Assembly: GCA_946811185.2 (NCBI GenBank)
Contig: OX328105.1
Coordinates: 37,636,974 to 37,700,973, forward strand
Length of the DNA: 64,000 bases
Origin: Hippopus hippopus
Lineage: Eukaryota; Mollusca; Bivalvia; Cardiida; Cardiidae
Reading direction: 5' to 3'
The position numbers and the translations under genes were made by a program. The notes beneath the pieces were generated by a model, which did no database searches, was not told the DNA's origin, and saw only the letters and a list, made by a program, of their open reading frames with translations. Below, one piece after another: positions 1-14,000 of the stretch; the stretch's first letter is position 1, and each line of letters opens with the position of its first letter.

Positions 1-479
1 ACATCTATTGAGGACGTCACTGCTTCAAAAATTACAATGCACTGACTAGACAAAAATTATGTTATTACAGTAACTGGAAGTACCACAGGGATAATGTTTT
101 AAGGTACTGATGATATGATGTAATTTGACTGTTTGCACTATTGTCGCCAATTTTATACAATTCTGAATGTTTATTTTAAACGAAATAACATCAGGAGAAA
201 ATTGGAGCCAGGCAATGTGCATTACATGTGTTACTTATTGTCACACATATTTTAAATTTATTTTTTTCTAAAACTTCAAAATTTCTTTATCAAGTTTATA
301 GTATGTTCATTCTACTGTAGGCAATATTTTAGCTTAAACTATCAGGAATTGTGGTTTTAACAACAAAATTCCACATATATATCTTACAACCCTTGCATTA
401 AAAACAAAATGGAAAAGGGAAATAGTGCTGGTTAACATTGCCTCCCTTACCAACATTTTTTTTCAGAAGCCATACTTAC
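1..479. other. AGMO intron, nothing recognised
   Basis: AT-rich intronic sequence. No upstream AGMO exon (the HRMAH-type segment) was found here. Confidence 0.4.
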
Positions 480-889
480 CAAGGGTCATCACACAATGCT
501 GACTTTTAACGACCCTGGGAAAGTAGCCTTTTGTAAACATTGTGGGAAAGGAGAAAATGCTGGTAACCAGCATTTTCTCCTTTTCCGACAATGTTTTCTA
601 CCCTATCAAAGAAAAATTGCACCATTTGAGCCACATTGAAATGCTTTCAATTTGGACAAGGCTAAAATTTTGCCACAGAATGCCGACTTTTAACAACCAA
701 GGGAAGAAAGCCTATTGAAAACATTGTGGGAAAAGGAGAAAATGCTGGACCAGCATTTTCTCCTTTTTCCACAATGTTTTCTACCCTATCAAAGAAAAAG
801 TGCACCATTTGAGCCACATTGAAATTGTCATCTGCAAATGCTTTCAATTTGGACCAGGCTAAAATTTTGTCATCTCATAAAGAGTTAAC
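480..889. repeat. MITE-A, two tandem copies
   Basis: Two head-to-tail partial copies (about 480-674 and 675-889) each carry the AACATTGTGGGAAAAGGAG / ATGCTGG palindrome and the GCTTTCAATTTGGAC arm. They are very similar to each other, suggesting a local duplication. The second ends AAAGAGTTAA. Confidence 0.85.
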
Positions 890-929
890 TAATTACCAAA
901 TACAGATGACTTTTTAATGTCTTGCAGCA

Positions 930-1108
930 GAATATTGTGTAAAACATTTTGCTAAATGTTGAAAGCATTTGATGACGACAATTTAAATGTTACTTAAAAC
1001 ATAGAATTTGTCATTCAAAGGGTAGAAAACATCCAACAATGTTTTCAACAATGTTTTCAAAAGCCTACTTCCCAGGGTTGTTCAAAGTCAGGACTGTGTG
1101 ATGAAGGA
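930..1108. repeat. MITE-A, degraded copy
   Basis: Arms GAAAGCATTTG and AGGGTTGTTCAAAGTCAGGA are recognisable, but the central palindrome has collapsed to two short AACAATGTTTTC words. Confidence 0.65.
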
Positions 1109-1677
1109 TTACCATGTAGAACCACTGTCTTTTTTTGAGAGAGATAAAAGTATTTTACCAGCATTTTCTCATTTTACCACAATTTTTTTCTACACTTTCA
1201 AAGATGAATTTCAACACATGAGTCACAAGTGCAGTTTTTGTGAAGTGCCACTTTTGAATCAGTGAGCTGTCAATGCAAGATGACTGAAATATTGATGAAG
1301 TGTGATTGTATACACCATTTAAAAGGAAGAAAGCATGTTATATAGGAAAAAGAGCTGAGGGAAAAACCTATTGTGCTTGTATGGGTTGGAAAATATTTGA
1401 GGAAAAGGACATGTATGTATATAATATTCATAAGCATAGATTTCCGAGCTGAAGAGACAATAAAGAAACTATTGGTACAGAAGATTGTTCTGAGCCATTT
1501 TAAACCGTAAAAAAAAACATTTGTTGCAATTTTTTAATGGATACATGTTTTGAAAGAAGAGGAATTACTTGTTATTTGCAGTTATTCCTTTTCCCAATTT
1601 ATTTACAAAAGCTTTCAACTTTGACTGCAGAAAAATTGTACGTGTACCGGGTACATGTATTTGTTATGTCTATGGGT

Positions 1678-1909
1678 GGAACTCTTTACCAGACAGCAAA
1701 ATTTTAGACTTGTCCATTGTGAAAGTATTTGCAAGCTACAAATAAAATGCTCCTCAAATGATGAATTATTTTTGTAAAATGTAGAAAACATTGTGGGAAA
1801 AGGAAAAAATGCTGGTTACCAGCATTTTCTCCTTTTCCCATAATGTTTTCAAAAACCTTGTTCTTGGTTAGCTAAGTCAAAGAATTGTTTGATAAAGGAA
1901 AGGGTTTAA
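1678..1909. repeat. MITE-A copy abutting AGMO exon A
   Basis: A full-length copy: left arm ACTCTTTACCAGACA, central palindrome at 1790-1853, right end GATAAAGG..GGGTTTAA at 1909. It ends 12 nt upstream of the exon A acceptor boundary. Confidence 0.85.
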
Positions 1910-1921
1910 TAAATATTTTAG

Positions 1922-2025
1922 AAGTGAATCTGTTTTGGTCTGGTCACCAAGCGCACCACAGTTCTGAAGACTATAACCTGACTACTGCTCTGAGGCAGTC
2001 AGCCATACTGCGGTATCTAACCTGG
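1922..2025 (+). CDS. AGMO: AGMO exon, copy A of duplicated pair
   Basis: This 104-nt exon has acceptor TTTTAG and donor TGG|GTAGGA. It needs one G from the preceding exon to complete a Glu codon and ends in phase 0. It encodes [10 protein letters not shown] followed by AHHSSEDYN, including the HxxHH metal-ligand cluster. Copy B (3834-3937) has the same length and phase, and the two peptides are identical at 27 of 35 positions. The acceptor tract is short and purine-rich because a MITE-A copy ends 12 nt before the exon. Confidence 0.9.
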
Positions 2026-5000
2026 GTAGGATGTAGCACTTATTGTTGTCTTGCTTTAACTACTTCTTACAGAGAGTTAGACCTTTTCTGAACAGTCCCA
2101 TGTTTTAATGACCCTGAGAAAGAATGCCTTTTGAAAACATATTTAGAAAAAGATGAAATTTCTGGTAAATAGGATTTTGTCATGTTCTCTCAGTGTCTTG
2201 TATCTGTTTAAGGACAAATTCCAACATTTGAGTCACATTAATTTGTAATCTGTAAAATGCATTTTTTAACATGTCTAATATTTTATGGTTTGGTAAAGAG
2301 TTAACTCTTTAACTCTGACACAAAATCTTAGACTTGTCCAAATTGAAAGCAATAGCAGACTGCACATAAAGTATGACTCAGACAACAGGATTTCTCTTTG
2401 ATAGGGTAGGAAACTTTGTGGGAATGTGAAAAAAACTGGTTTCCAGCATTTTTTCACAAAGTTTTTAAAAAGCCTACCATTTCAGGGTTTTTAACACATG
2501 GAGCGTTTTAGCAAGTGGGTCAAGCAACAAGAATATTACTTGTGTATTTCTTGTCAAACTCCATATCATTGTTATATCTGCAATTGCAATGATTATGTTC
2601 GAAAATTTCATATGAATCATTCTGACTGAACAGAGAAACATTGGTGCAATGAAGGGCCTTTTTGTTACCCAATGCTGTTTAAACTGTTGATTTTCGGTAC
2701 TGAATAAGCATATCAAAAGGTCTAGAATGCACCAGTTTTCAGAATTGTTTTAAATTTTTCTGTTGCTTGGGAGAGGGGCAGGAAAAGCACCATACCCCTC
2801 TGTAGCACAACTTTGAATCCATATGAAAGAGGGCTGGCTACACCCTATATACCAAAAATCAATGCTAACCTGTAAAATACTGTGTTCTACTACTTGAAAT
2901 TAAGCAGTTGAAGAAAGCATGTAGGTTTTCTTTAAAATCGTCTGGGCCCTCATTCACCAATTACTCTAAAAGCATTCATTGTCTTATTCTCAAGCATTTT
3001 CAAAAATTTAAAAGTTATCTCAATTTTTGATTGGCTAGACTGAATGGTTTTGCCAGTCAGAGATCTTGCTACATTCTCTGTCTTGTATAAGACTAAGAAC
3101 ACAATTGAGAATAGTTTGCAAATAAGAACCTGATGTTAATTGCTTAGAAAAATATACAGGTATATATCATTGCTGCTTAATTGTTTGTGAGGAGTTTATG
3201 TCATATTGTTTTCTTGCATGGATTTACTAACTGCCTTGTTGTGCTTTTTCTATTATTTAACTCTTTGATAGCTGTATCTTGTAATATAACTTATATCTAA
3301 CATCAAAATTTTAGATGCATCCATATTGAAAACATTTGCAGACAAATGATCCAACATGACTCAGTTGATATGATTTGTCTTTGATAAAATATTAAGCTTT
3401 GTTGGAAAAGGAGAGAATGCTGGCTATAACATTCAAATACATGTAAGTGAAATTTCAGGATTATATTATCCTGAGTGTTTCAGCAAAGCAAACACTGAAG
3501 TCAGATCTTGATCTGCAGTGGCTTCAAAAGCAGCTTAATTCTTTACCTCAAAATCCTGCGTTTTATAGACTTTGAGGATTATGACTTTTGGAAACATTTT
3601 GGGAAAAGAAGAAAATGCTGGTAACCAGCATTTTCTCCATTTCCCACAATGATTTCTACTCTTCCCAAAATGAATGTCAGTTTCTGAATCACATTTATTT
3701 TGTCATCTGCAAATGATTGTTATTTGGACTAGTCTAAAATTTTGTTATGTGGTAAAGGGTTAAGTTATGAACAGGGGGTTTAAAGGTTAGATGTAGAACA
3801 GGGTATAGATGAGCCATGCTATCATTGTTACAGAAGTGAACTTTATGTGGTCGGGTCATCAGGTACATCACAGCTCTGAGGACTACAACTATACTACAGC
3901 TCTGAGACAATCTGTCATACACCGCTATACTAACTGGGTACTGGTGCTTTCTAATCTCCTTCGCTGCTTTAGATTAGTTAGAAAAAACACTGATAATAAT
4001 CCTGATCCACCTTCATTCTTATTCCTGTGCAAAGGTCAGATCATAGAATTCCCCATAAGGCCCAAAGGGCAGACACTGTATCTGCTAGAGCTAAATATGT
4101 ACTTGAATCACCTTTGTGGTTGGTAGATCATGCAGTGGTTCAGTCACATCTCACAAAATGTAATATATTTTTCTGACCTCAGAATGTTTTGAAGGATAAA
4201 ATCGTTTTCACAATACATCTTATGGCAAGTAAAAAATCCTTGCACCATTTCTTTTCATCTAAACTGTAGGAGAATGATAAGTAGGTAATAGACAGAGCTT
4301 GAGACCAAGAGTTGGCTGGTTTGATTCCTGTCTAAGCCAAATTCTTCCAATGAATCTGTGATAGTCATTGGGACAAGACTTATTCCTTACTCACAGCTGA
4401 ATATTGTTTCGAAAATGTTCATTTGGGAAAGCAGCCAGTGGCTTGGAAAGAGTGTTGTGAGAAGGATATGTTAAAGACCTTAAGGAAGGCATTGATAGAT
4501 AAACTGACTGCTACAACGTATTGAGATAATGTGGAAAATGACATGAAGAAGCAAACGAGTAGGAGAAAGCTAGAAAGAAGGGTAGATTTACAGCAAGACT
4601 TAGACTTACAAGGCTTAGTGGAGTTACTTTCCTTGAATTAAATCTAATGGAGTTATACTGTACAATACATGATAATGGATTGCATTGGTTCATTATGAAA
4701 TATGATAAGTATATACACTGTAACACATGTATCGCAAAGCATAATACTAATCTGCTCTTGAATCCTTTTGGGGAATTCAAATGTATTTAACCCTTTCTGA
4801 AACTGTAAATTTTAGACTCTTCCAAATTGGACCATCTGCAGCCAACAATTTTTTAAGCCATACTAATTAAGTTAACTTCTCTGACAAGGTAGAAAACATT
4901 ATAGGGAAAGGGAAGAAATGCTAGTTACCAGCATTTTATCCTTTTTCCCATAATGTTTTCAAAAGGCCTCTTCCTCAAAAAAAGTTAATCCCTGGAGTGC

Positions 5001-8000
5001 CGAATAGACCCAACAGACTTTTTCTGTGTAGCAATAAAACCCAAGAAAAAGCAATTTCAGGGTTGTTTTGTCCAACAATATCTCAATGAAAAAGGGCAGT
5101 GTAGATCAAAGATCAGGTTACATGTTTAACGCAGTCTGATCTTTATCTATAATGGCCACAAAGGCAACTGAAGTTGTGAAAGGCTCTTAAAAAACTGAGC
5201 AAGTTAAAGGTGATATGTGTGAGTTTTATATGTGTATTTGTCTTTATTATGCATGCAATTTACCAATTACTATTGTTTGCTTAATTTTCCTTCTGTTCAG
5301 ATATTCTGCATATTTTTACTGATTCATGTGTGGCCTAGGTTTTGCCAGCACTAAACTTTGGCTCTGAAGTGTCTTGCCTAAAGATACTACAACAAAAACC
5401 TGGTAATAGAGATCAAACATCGAGTAGGTTTAGTTTACTTTTAATAAATGATAGTAGTCATCAACTTTTACCCTTATGTTTCTTGCAAAGTTTGTACAAT
5501 CAAATATTTATCACATATATATCTCAGAAAGGATAAATCAGGATAATTATCAAACTTTAATTATATACCATTGTTGGATATTTGTTGGGTAAAACTTGTG
5601 AAAATTGCATTTGTTTCTATGTATTGGTATCATCTAATTCTGAAGGAACTTTGTTAACGTTTGTTCCTACCTTGTTACTGCTTTACTTATTTATGATAGT
5701 TCTAACTTTATTCTGAACAGTAATGAGTTTAAGTATTAAACCTTAAAGGCCCAAATAAACCCAACACCAGCTTGGGTGCCAGTCTATTCTGTTTTTCCTT
5801 TTATTCATGTATACTCTGATGATACTTTGTCAAAATTAACAGATATGCTTGACTTAGATGGTATTGCTTACAGGAGAGATTAACTGTATACCCCAATTAG
5901 GAGTGATATAGAATTTAATAGCGCCTGGACCCAGGTTAACCAAACACATGTTTTCACAGATAAGACACCATGTTTCTTCTATCTTCTACCTTACCATAAG
6001 TTACAAGAAGAGAGAATTTCACAACTTACTATTTCATGCTTTTCAGTAGTTTATTTAGAAATAATAGTGGATTATGGTTTGATATTTCAGGGTTACGACC
6101 AGTGAAAAATACCGATTCATAGTTTCTAACTCCTGAATTGAAGGCGAAAATGGTAGTTGCACTAATTACCTAGGTAAATAGTGTGTGCCATTCAACCAGA
6201 GGACATAAATTAAGCGCATTTATGCTACATTTCTTGCGCTTTATGTAATATTGTAATGGATTGTTATGTGAGGGGGTATGCCACTGGGTCAATCACCGAA
6301 AACAACTGTACTGGATTTTGATGAAAGTCCTCAGGGGATAGAAGCATGAAATAAATGGAATAAATATGGTTTTTTTTTAGTGGGAGATCGAAATTTATTT
6401 CATTTCATGGAAAACCATTTGTAATATTTTCTCTTGTGGCTGTGCCACTCGTGAAAATATTACTGATAATGTTCACTAAATGAAATAAATTTTGATCTTT
6501 CACTAAAAAAAGATTCTCTGTCTTTTCATTAAAGTATTGCTCTGTGAAAGTTAATGTGCTTTTCTGTGGCATAACTCTTTACCTTACCAAACAACACATT
6601 TTTTCCACTAGAACAAACTTAAAAGCCATTGCAGACGATAAATGTAGCTTAAATGTTTATTTCTGTCTATGATTGGGTAGGAAACATTGTGGCTAAAGGA
6701 GAAAATGCTCATTACCAGCATTTTCTCCTTTTCCCACAATGTTTCCAAAAGCCTTCTCTGTAAGGGTCATTAAAACTTGGAATTGTGTGGTACAGGTTTA
6801 ACAGCATTCCTTTTCAGGTAAAGGATCAGGGCCCATATTCATCAACCATTCTTAAGAATATTTTTACTCTTATTCTCTAGAACTTTACAACTTTCAAGGT
6901 AACACAAATTCTGATTGGCTAAACAAAATTTATGTAGCAAATCAGAACTTATGTTGCTTTCTAAATCCAGAAATAGACAAAGAATATTTTTCAGAATGGT
7001 TTGTGGAAACAGGCCCAGTTTATATATTGTGATTGAATTTCTTCCTTTTTTTTGTCCAGTTTTTCTACATGCCTATGGCTCTGTTCATCCCTCCCTCAGT
7101 GTTCCAGGTCCATCTACAGTTTAACTTGCTGTATCAGTTTTGGGTCCATACAGAGGTAAGGTACATTTAACATGTAGATTTGAAATATAAACAATATTTA
7201 ACCCTTTACCATACAATCTCATGTTTTCACGACCTTGAGGTAGAAGCTTTTTGAAAACATTGTGGGACAATCTGCTGGTTGCCAGCACTTTTATCTTTTC
7301 CCACAGTGATTTCAAAAGCTTTCTTTTTTAGGGCTGGTAAAAGTAGGAATTGTTTGGTAAGGGGTTAAGACATCCAGTATTTTGATAAAAATGCTTCAGC
7401 TTAACTCACAAGTAGTGTTTTACTTTGCCCATCTCGTCTGGATTGGTCAAAGGGAGATAATCATGTTTGCCATAACATTATAGTATCTCAGAGAGTGTTT
7501 GTAGATTTACTGGTCATGCTATTTTTCTTCTAATTCAGGACAAACAATTGTTTGAAATCCAACTGTATGACATTTCATTATAAAAGCATATATGGCCATT
7601 GTTCTCAAGTGGATATAAGCTTTTCAAACATGGAATTAAAGCTTGTATTGCATCATATCAGAAAATACTGTCAGGCTCAGGTTTTAGAAAATGATTTTCT
7701 AATAGGCCTGTTTTTTTAAGCTCAACTACACAATCCCACTTTTTACCTACCGTGATCAAGAGAACTTTTAAAAATGTGTGGTAAAAGGAGAAAATGTAGG
7801 TAGCATTTGCAGGTACATGTCTATTAGAGGTAAAGTTAGTCACATGAGCAAATATTTGTCTTCTGCAAAAAGTTCAAAGATTCCTGTTTTTATGCATGAT
7901 TTATAGTACTTTTATTTTCAGGCAATCGATAAACTGGGACCACTTGAGTGGATTTTCAGCACACCTAGTCATCATCGTGTTCACCATGGCAGAAATCCAT

Positions 8001-11000
8001 ATTGTATAGATAAAAATTATGGGGGCATCTTCATTATTTGGGATAGACTGTTTGGTAGGTGATATCTTTTGTTATCAGTGTTCAGTCAATTTATATACAG
8101 GCCTCAAATGTTAAATTAAAAACCATATATGTTTATAATGAGTATATATGAGCCATGCTCTTTAATCTCTGTGAAATGGGGGCTAAATGAATCTTCAAAA
8201 AAAGTATCGGCCCATGACAGCCTGCATAGCCCATGCAGGCTGACATGTGTTGAAACTTTTTGCTATAGGGCCATTTTCTGCATTTACAAGGAGCATTCTA
8301 CTGGGGCACCAGCCAGTTATTAGACAAAATGGATTTTATGGATCCATCATTATGTGATAACTTACTTGGTATAATGTATCATGAAGATGCATTGAGCCCT
8401 GTTTTGCCAGAGCATGGCTCATATATATCTTTGAAACATACAAGATACATGTGTATATCCTAATCTATACTAAAAGTCTCTGGTTCCATTTCCCCAAGTA
8501 AATTTGTTAGTTATACACCATTAATTTATTCATTACGCAAGTGAATCAGCCTTGTTACACATAATTTCATCTTGTACATGCTATGTTAATTTTAGCTTGG
8601 CTGTTTTAGCAGAAAATGTCAAAGCATCGTTATGGCCTTGGCATTTTCTCTGCGTCAGTGTGCAAAAACTTTGACATTTGATAGTATCTCTCTAATTACT
8701 GAAGATATTTTCTTCAGACCTGGACTTATTGTTAACTATCAAAAGGGGAACCAGGTAAACAATAAAGTATTTTTAACACAGGTATGCCCCTTTTTTGACT
8801 AGAACTTTCAGAAACTTTGACATTTTACAATATCACTGTCATTACTGAAGATTGTTACTTGAAATATGGACTAGTTGTTAACTTTCAAAAGGAGAACCAG
8901 TACAATAGGGCAGGTAATCATCAAAATTTTTTGTCACAGTTATGGCCCTTTTCGGCTTAGAATTTTCACTAAAAGCAACTGCAGCTGGGTGTTGTCACCT
9001 GCATGTGGTGTTCTTGTTTATGTAAGCTTTGTGATGACTATGAACATGATTGTTCTAGTTATGAAAAATAAAGTTATGCTTTGTTCTGATTAAGAATTTA
9101 AATTGAGGAAAGTTTGCTGTAAGGAAATGGTGTACAATCTATGTGTAAGAAGTTTGTAATGTAGTTACCAATGTTTTTATTACATTATTGCACAGGTACC
9201 TTTGAAGCAGAGAAAGACGATGAAAAAGTGGTGTATGGTTTAGTTCACAATATTGGTACATGGGAACCTATCTATGCACAGGTATAGAGTTTTCTGCTTT
9301 TCCCAAAATGTGTCCAAATGCTTTCTCAGCTAGGGTTGTTTAATTACAGGATTGTTTGGTTAAGGGTTAAATTGAGGTCCTTTGTGACGGTGCTTTACAA
9401 TGAGCACGTACAAGAAGCAGGGGTAAGTTAGAATGGGTTTTGTTTCGTTTCTTGTACTAACCGCTCCTTAGTTCTCTACAAATACATCTTCTTGTGAATC
9501 TCTTCATATATTACCTACACTTTTTCACAATGTCAAAATGTTTTCTAAAGCTTTCTGCCCTGAAAATCTCATTGAGTGCCAAGTTGCAACATTTTGGACA
9601 TACTAAATAGAAGACATGGGCAAGAGGAATGAAAAAACAGCAAAAACAGAGATAAAATTCAGGTGTTAATCTAGTAAAGGAATGTTTTGAATTCATGAAC
9701 TGTTCAAAATCCCATTTTTACCTCTGTGCCTACCAATCATCATATATGTATTCAGTAGAAATATTAAAAGAAAAAGGGTCCTATAGAGACCTATGGTACC
9801 CAGTACAGGTTTAGAAATATGCTTGCACTCATCATATAACCCATATACGAGGGTTGTTCGATATGTAATGTGTATTGTACGATATCTCAAAAGCATTCGA
9901 CTCAAATAGTGAAATGAACATTACATCCCTTCAAAGTATTCTCCGCGGTTTGAAATACATAATTTCAATCTTTGAATCCATTTCTGAAATGCGTCGCGGT
10001 ACGCTGATTTAGGTAGACCACTGAGGCACTGACTGATGGCTGAGCCAAGGGCTTGTCGGGACTTGTAACGACGACCAGATAAGAACTTTTTAAGTTTTGG
10101 AAAAAGGAAAAAGTCGCATGGGGCTAGATCTGGAGAGTATGGTGGGTGTGGCAAGACGGTAACCTTCTCTGACTTCAAAAATTGCTTCACAAGCTCAGAT
10201 GTATGTGATGGAGCATTATCATGAAGTAGACGAGCATGCCTAAATCCTGACACAGGGCGTCGTTTAAGATATTTCTTGACCTTTTTTAGTATAACATCTC
10301 GGTAATACCAACCTGTAACACATTTGCCCTTCGGCACCGGAATTTGTACGGCTATACCATCACATGAGAAGAATATGCAATAAAGAACCTTCTTTGTGCT
10401 TATGCTTCTTTTGGCAACTACAGGCCTTCTACCGTGTTTAGTTAGCCATATTTTGTTTCCAATTTTTCTTACTGGTTCGAAATAGTGAACCCATGTTTCG
10501 TCACCAGTAACAATGTTTGCAAATTGTCTTTGATTGAATTTGGGAAACATTTTGAGCAATTGCTTAGCGGTTTGTACTTGTACCCGTTTTTGGTCATCTG
10601 TCAATATATGCCGTATCCATCTGGCAGAAATCTTTCATACTTTCAAAATACGCTTCAAGATGAAATGCACGCGCGATAGCGATATGCCAACAGCGTTGGC
10701 AATATCACGAATCGTGTATCTGCCATCACTTTCAATTATTTCCCTGACTTTTGAGACATTTGCCTTGCCTGTTAAAGTCACAGGTCGGCCAGATTTTGCT
10801 GCATCTTTGACAGACTCTGTGCCAGTCAGAAATTTCTTTCTCCACCTACGAACTGTCTCATAAGATACCTTATCAGACCCATAAACTTCCCCCAATTCAG
10901 TAAAAATCTGCATCACTGAATGACCGAGTTTTGTGCGAACTTTTATATAAGCTCTAATTTCTTTAATATTATTAATCCGTTTCCCAACCATTTTTACAAC

Positions 11001-14000
11001 AATGGTCAATGACTAGCTCTATTGAAATGACTATAAGTTTAAAACTATGTGGAGCTGAAGGCTCGTGTTTATACCGTTGGAAAGGTATTGAATAGAGCTA
11101 TTCAAGCGTATCATCATCCACGAAATCATACAAAGCGTTATCGCGCTGTGGTACAATACACATTACATATCGAACAGCCCTCGTATATTTTGTTACAAAC
11201 TGCAAGCATATATTACTTTCCATGGGAGTAGGAGACACATTAAATGTATATTGTTTTCAGAATTTCCTTAATTGTTTAGTGTATATTAGTGTCTGTGAAA
11301 GTTTCAAGTACAGCAAACAAAAGAATGAGACTGTTAAAAGAAGCTTGGATCAGAGGTCGATGAAAAAAAATTTGAGAATCTTTTTGTGTTCTGAATTGTT
11401 CACTTTTCTCCTTTCAGGTGTTCCACCTTGAGCACATTATTAGAACTGCATGGAATATGGAGGGGCTTGCAAACAAGATGTCTGTCATATTTAAAGGACC
11501 AGGATGGTCCCCTGGAAAACCAAGACTTGGTCTACCTGAGGAAATACCACAGGTTAGAATATTTTATCCTCTACTGCAACTCTATCGTTAATTCTATATT
11601 GATGGAAAGGTTTGGACGGATTTTTTTTTGAGGTTTTCTTCAGTTTGGTTTGCAATCTATTGTAGCTTTGTTAGTTTGATGGCTGAAGTAACTAAAAATT
11701 TGTCATTATGCCATAATCATTGTAGAAGAGATTGCAAATATGAAGCATCATTACTACAACTTTGTCTAGACAAGGACTGGTGTTTGACTGTTAAAGTACG
11801 CTCTTTGGGCAATGTTGGTTAATGAAATAATTATCGATGCCTAAACAGAATGTATGTTTAACCCTTTACCACATGATCCCAAATTCTAACAACCCTCAGA
11901 AAAAAGGCCTTTTGAAAATGTTGTGGGATAGGGAGAAAATGCTGGTAACCAGCATTTTTGGCTTTTCTAATGTTGTAATACCCCATCAAAGACAATTTCT
12001 ATCATTTGATTCACATTTAATTTGTTGTCTGCATATGCTCTGGATTTGGAAGAGGCCAAAGTTTTGTTGTGTGGTCTAGAGCTAACCTTGTATCGTAGAA
12101 CCCTTTGTGTTAATGACCTGGAAGGAGGAGGCTTGAGTAAACATTTTGGGAAAAGAAGAAAATGCTGGGAACAAGCTTTTCCCCATTTCCCACAATGTTT
12201 TGTAACCTATCAGAGAACTTGAGCTCATTTGTATTAATCAATTTGTATTGTCTTGAAACATTTTTAATTTTATGCAGTACAAAATTTTGTCAACTGGTAA
12301 TCGGTTGATAAAGTTATTATATGTATAGCTGAGTCATTGGTCACCATGTCATAATTTAGTGTGTCAGTCAATTATATCAATACAACATTTCTTTTTATTG
12401 GTTTATTTTTTCAGAATATATCAGAATATTCATGGCAAAGTTTTTTCAGACATCTGACTGAGGAGAAAAGGTCACATTTACAGATAAAAAGTGTCACTTT
12501 GCCATCTTGAAGAAGTTTATAACAATACATAATTCTTCTTGCATATTCACCCAATGTGACCACAGCTCTCCTCAGGCCACATAACCCAATTCATTTATTT
12601 GTCAAAAAAACTTGTCCTGATCTGTGAAAGGATTTTTTTTTTCTTATACACCTTTACCCAATAATCAGGAGTTTAACTCTTTACCACACAATCCCGACTT
12701 TTAACGACCCCAAGGAAGAAGCCTTTTGAAAACATAGTGGGAAAAGGAGAAAATGCTGGTAACCAGCATTTTCTCCTTTTTCCACAATGTTTTCTTCCCT
12801 TTAAAAGATTCAAATCATCACTTGGGCCGAATTTAATTTGTCGCTGCAAATGCCTTCCATTTGGACCAGTCTAAAACTTTGTCGTTTGGTAAAGAGTTAA
12901 ATAACCTGGACATTTTAAAATACATTGTGAGAAAAAGAGAAAATGCTGGTTACCAGCATTTTTTTTTTACTTTTCTCCACAATGTTTTTCAACCCTTTCA
13001 AAGAAATATTGTATCATTTGAACAACATTTAATTTGTTGTCTGCAACAGCTTACTGTTTTCAATCATTGGACAAGTGAAAAATTTTGTCCCCTGGTTAAG
13101 GGTCAGACACAAATATTTTTTAAATTCAGATTGAGCCAAACCCAAAGAAGTATGACAGCACCCTACCCCTATGGAACAGTGTTTATGTATGGATACACTT
13201 CCTGCTGATTATAGGAGTTTGGCATCCTTCACTTGGTATCTACAAAGATGTAAGCTTCTCTATTTACCATGCTTATTTGATACATTGCTACCAAAACACC
13301 ACATTTTAGCTTGACTGTTCTGAAGGAAATTGTTTAAGTATTGTCGCAGCCCTGACATTGTCTGGGTGTCTGTCATGATCCTGTGGAAATTGTGAGTTTG
13401 TCTCATATCCATGTCGTTATTAAAGATTCCATTTCATCTTGCTTCAGATACTTGTTGAAAACATTGTTGATAAAGGACAACTTGCTCTTCATGAGCAATT
13501 TTGTCCTAAGCCTTGATGTATATTCATAACTATGTTTTTTTAACATCATTCAAGTTGAATGTCCTTATTTCATGCAGATGCTGATAGGCACATAGTAAGT
13601 TATGAAAGTGTTATATTGTTTAACAATGTCAGTTGGTTTTTAAATGTTAAATATGGTTTGCAACTATTGGCAGTAAAGGTTTTAGTGCTGGTCGGACTGT
13701 ATTGTACATGAACAACATATGGCTCCAAAATGCAACACAAAGTTGTCTCCCTTGTTCTATTGCAACCTATTTCAGGCTTGAAACTACTTGAATTATAGAT
13801 ATAGAAGGAATCAAATGAGCCATGATCTGGCAAAAGGGGGCTTAATGCATCTGCAAAAAGTATGGACCCAGGTCAGCCTGCGCAGTCAGTCCAGGCTGAC
13901 CTGGGCAGAAACTTCGCTATTGGTCAATTTTCTGTAGGGCCAAGGACCAGTCTCTCATATGATTAAGTCGGTTGTTACAAAAAAGTGGCTGTTATGGATT

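Noticed and set aside
1885..2091. ATG-initiated frame [18 protein letters not shown]... as a small separate gene
   Set aside because: The real signal is the AGMO exon from 1922; the upstream part is MITE and intron sequence read through in frame.
10485..10863. Plus-strand frames over the mariner
   Set aside because: Shadows of the minus-strand transposase.
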